A stretch of DNA of 64,000 bases from Anaerolineae bacterium (GTDB taxonomy: Bacteria > Chloroflexota > Anaerolineae > Promineifilales > Promineifilaceae): assembly GCA_023384355.1 (NCBI GenBank), contig JAHDWL010000001.1, positions 124,001-188,000 of the forward strand, read 5' to 3'. Below, piece by piece: positions 62,835 through 64,000 of the stretch. Positions within the stretch are counted from its first letter, which is position 1, and each line of letters opens with the position of its first letter. Made by a program: the position numbers and the translations under genes. Under the pieces are notes generated by a model, which did no database searches, was not told the origin of the DNA, and was given only the letters and a program-made list of their open reading frames with translations.

Positions 62835-64000
62835 ATGACCCATTCCCGAACCGTTAACCGTGGCACGGCATTAAGAGCTGTGGGAATAACCGCCCTGCTC
62901 TTAATGCTCTTTTTTATTGCGGGCGCGACAGGAGTTCGAGCTGTTTCGACGACCCTGGTAATTAACGAGGTCGACTATGACCAGCCAGGCACTGACACGA
63001 TTGAATTCCTGGAGATCAAGAACGTTAGCGCGAGTTCAATTGATCTCGACCCATATAGCGTCGTATTTTGGAATGCGAGTGGCGCGGGTAGCACTTACAG
63101 AACTCTGGATCTGCCAAGCTACAGTCTGGCAGCCGGTGACTATTATGTGATCTGCGGCGGCACGGTGGCGAATTGTGATTTCGATGATTCGACGAATACC
63201 GACTATATCCAGAACGGCGCGCCTGACGCGCTTGGCTTGTGGCTGGGTGGGACTCTCATTGATGCGGTCAGTTATGAAGGCAACAGCCAGGCGCCCTATA
63301 CGGAAGGTTCCGGCATCGGTTTGGCAGATACCGGGGCAGTGGCTCCGGCGCCCGCGGAAAGTATTTCCCGTTGTGCTGACGGGGTTGATTCCGATGTGAA
63401 CAACGTCGATTTTACACTTCGAACCAGCACCCCGGGCGTGGCGAATGACTGCCCTGCGGGTGATGTCGCTCCCACCGTCACCAGCACCAGCCCTGCCGAC
63501 AATGACATCGGCGTGGCCGCTAACACCAATATCACCATCACTTTCAGCGAGGCGGTCACCGTCAGCGGCACGATCTCGGTCGTCGGCAGCAGCAGCGGCA
63601 CGCAAAACCTGACCCCAACCACCGGCGATAACCTGACCTTCACCCTCGATCCGGCCGACTTTACCGCCGGAGAGACGGTCACCGTCACCGTACTGGCGAC
63701 GCAGGTAGCCGATCAGGACGGAACGCCGAACAATATGGCGGCGGATTACGTCTTCGACTTCACTATCTTTGCCCCCTTGTGCGGCACGGGGACGATCAAT
63801 CCGATTCACGACATCCAGGGGAACGGCGCGACAAGCCCGCTGGACGGTACCTCGGTGATAGTCGAGGCAATCGTCGTCGGCGACTTCCAGGATTACACGG
63901 CTGATCCGCCCAATGAATTGAGCGGCTTCTTCGTGCAGGAAGAGGATGCCGACGTCGATGCCGATCCGAACACATCGGAAGGCGTCTTCGTCTTTGACGG
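62835..64000 (+). CDS. Exported lamin-tail protein with Ig-like and OB-type domains, probably ExeM/NucH-type nuclease (3' end missing)
   Basis: Runs off the right edge with no stop: 388 codons visible. Signal segment about 14-38, lamin tail domain about 44-205 (LVINEVDYDQPGTDTIEFLEIKN, DLDPYSV), a bacterial Ig-like domain about 210-310 (TNITITFSEAVTVSG), then from about 320 CGTGTINPIHDIQGNGATSP followed by SGFFVQEEDADVDADP and TSEGVFVF. That last segment is the OB-like stretch that precedes the endonuclease/exonuclease/phosphatase domain in ExeM/NucH extracellular nucleases. The catalytic domain would lie beyond the window, so the nuclease call is inference. AAGGAGA precedes the ATG. A long region of open frame with no stop supports real coding. 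Confidence 0.75.
   Translation, partial: MTHSRTVNRGTALRAVGITALLLMLFFIAGATGVRAVSTTLVINEVDYDQPGTDTIEFLEIKNVSASSIDLDPYSVVFWNASGAGSTYRTLDLPSYSLAAGDYYVICGGTVANCDFDDSTNTDYIQNGAPDALGLWLGGTLIDAVSYEGNSQAPYTEGSGIGLADTGAVAPAPAESISRCADGVDSDVNNVDFTLRTSTPGVANDCPAGDVAPTVTSTSPADNDIGVAANTNITITFSEAVTVSGTISVVGSSSGTQNLTPTTGDNLTFTLDPADFTAGETVTVTVLATQVADQDGTPNNMAADYVFDFTIFAPLCGTGTINPIHDIQGNGATSPLDGTSVIVEAIVVGDFQDYTADPPNELSGFFVQEEDADVDADPNTSEGVFVFD

Overview
The window looks like a chromosomal segment from a Chloroflexota bacterium, probably an Anaerolineae/Promineofilum-like lineage. This is inferred from gene content and style and was not searched. The DNA is GC-rich (well above 50 percent by eye). Several surface lipoproteins carry Pro/Thr-rich linkers, NBR1-like Ig and SdrD-like B domains, and lamin-tail domains. 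There is an effector-associated-domain STAND ATPase and a mix of housekeeping genes in short, frequently switching operons. I found no tRNA, rRNA, CRISPR array, insertion sequence or prophage, so this reads as stable chromosome with some accessory genes.

Layout. 1-2.5 kb: 3' end of a class 2 dihydroorotate dehydrogenase gene, acylphosphatase and a FecR-like membrane protein. 2.5-7.5 kb (minus): aconitase, a PQQ-propeller lipoprotein, a 61-aa protein, a terminator and radC. 7.7-15.1 kb (plus): SDR-type epimerase, dual-specificity phosphatase, threonine-synthase-like enzyme, mutS and aspS. 15.2-18.7 kb (minus): a flippase-like membrane protein behind an MgtA-type P-ATPase. 19-22.7 kb: YtxH protein, anchored zinc protease, fabH. 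22.7-27.2 kb (minus): a five-gene set that I cannot assign to a described system: zinc-ribbon membrane protein, two coiled-coil proteins (the second carrying a frameshift at a perfect palindrome), a histidine-kinase-like protein and a thioredoxin-fold protein without an obvious CxxC. 27.3-31.9 kb (minus): adhesin-like lipoprotein; then holB, a site-2-protease homologue with HQxGH in place of HExxH, and a histidinol-phosphatase-type phosphatase.

32-43.6 kb: histidine ammonia-lyase, HD protein, thiolase, aldehyde dehydrogenase, a subtilase with a polytopic membrane domain, GH1 beta-glucosidase, an EAD-STAND ATPase with a degenerate P-loop, and a protein of the family often labelled quinate 5-dehydrogenase. 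43.7-50.8 kb: rarD, guaB, lgt and a sulfatase-fold enzyme (minus); recF (plus) converging on rsmG. 50.8-57 kb: extracytoplasmic solute-binding lipoprotein, REC-GAF-PAS regulator with a strong terminator, MFS transporter, PPC-domain lipoprotein. 57.2-60 kb (minus): DinB-like protein, two metallophosphoesterases and a methyltransferase. 60.2-64 kb (plus): two large exported lamin-tail proteins; the second runs off the window and begins to look like an ExeM/NucH-type extracellular nuclease.

A recurring regulatory signal is a TATAAT-like hexamer ending 6-7 bases before the start codon (acyP, hutH, holB, the sulfatase-fold gene and the 59.9-kb methyltransferase). It suggests leaderless mRNAs alongside Shine-Dalgarno-led genes. 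Gene functions are family-level calls from motifs; no searches or computed scores were available.
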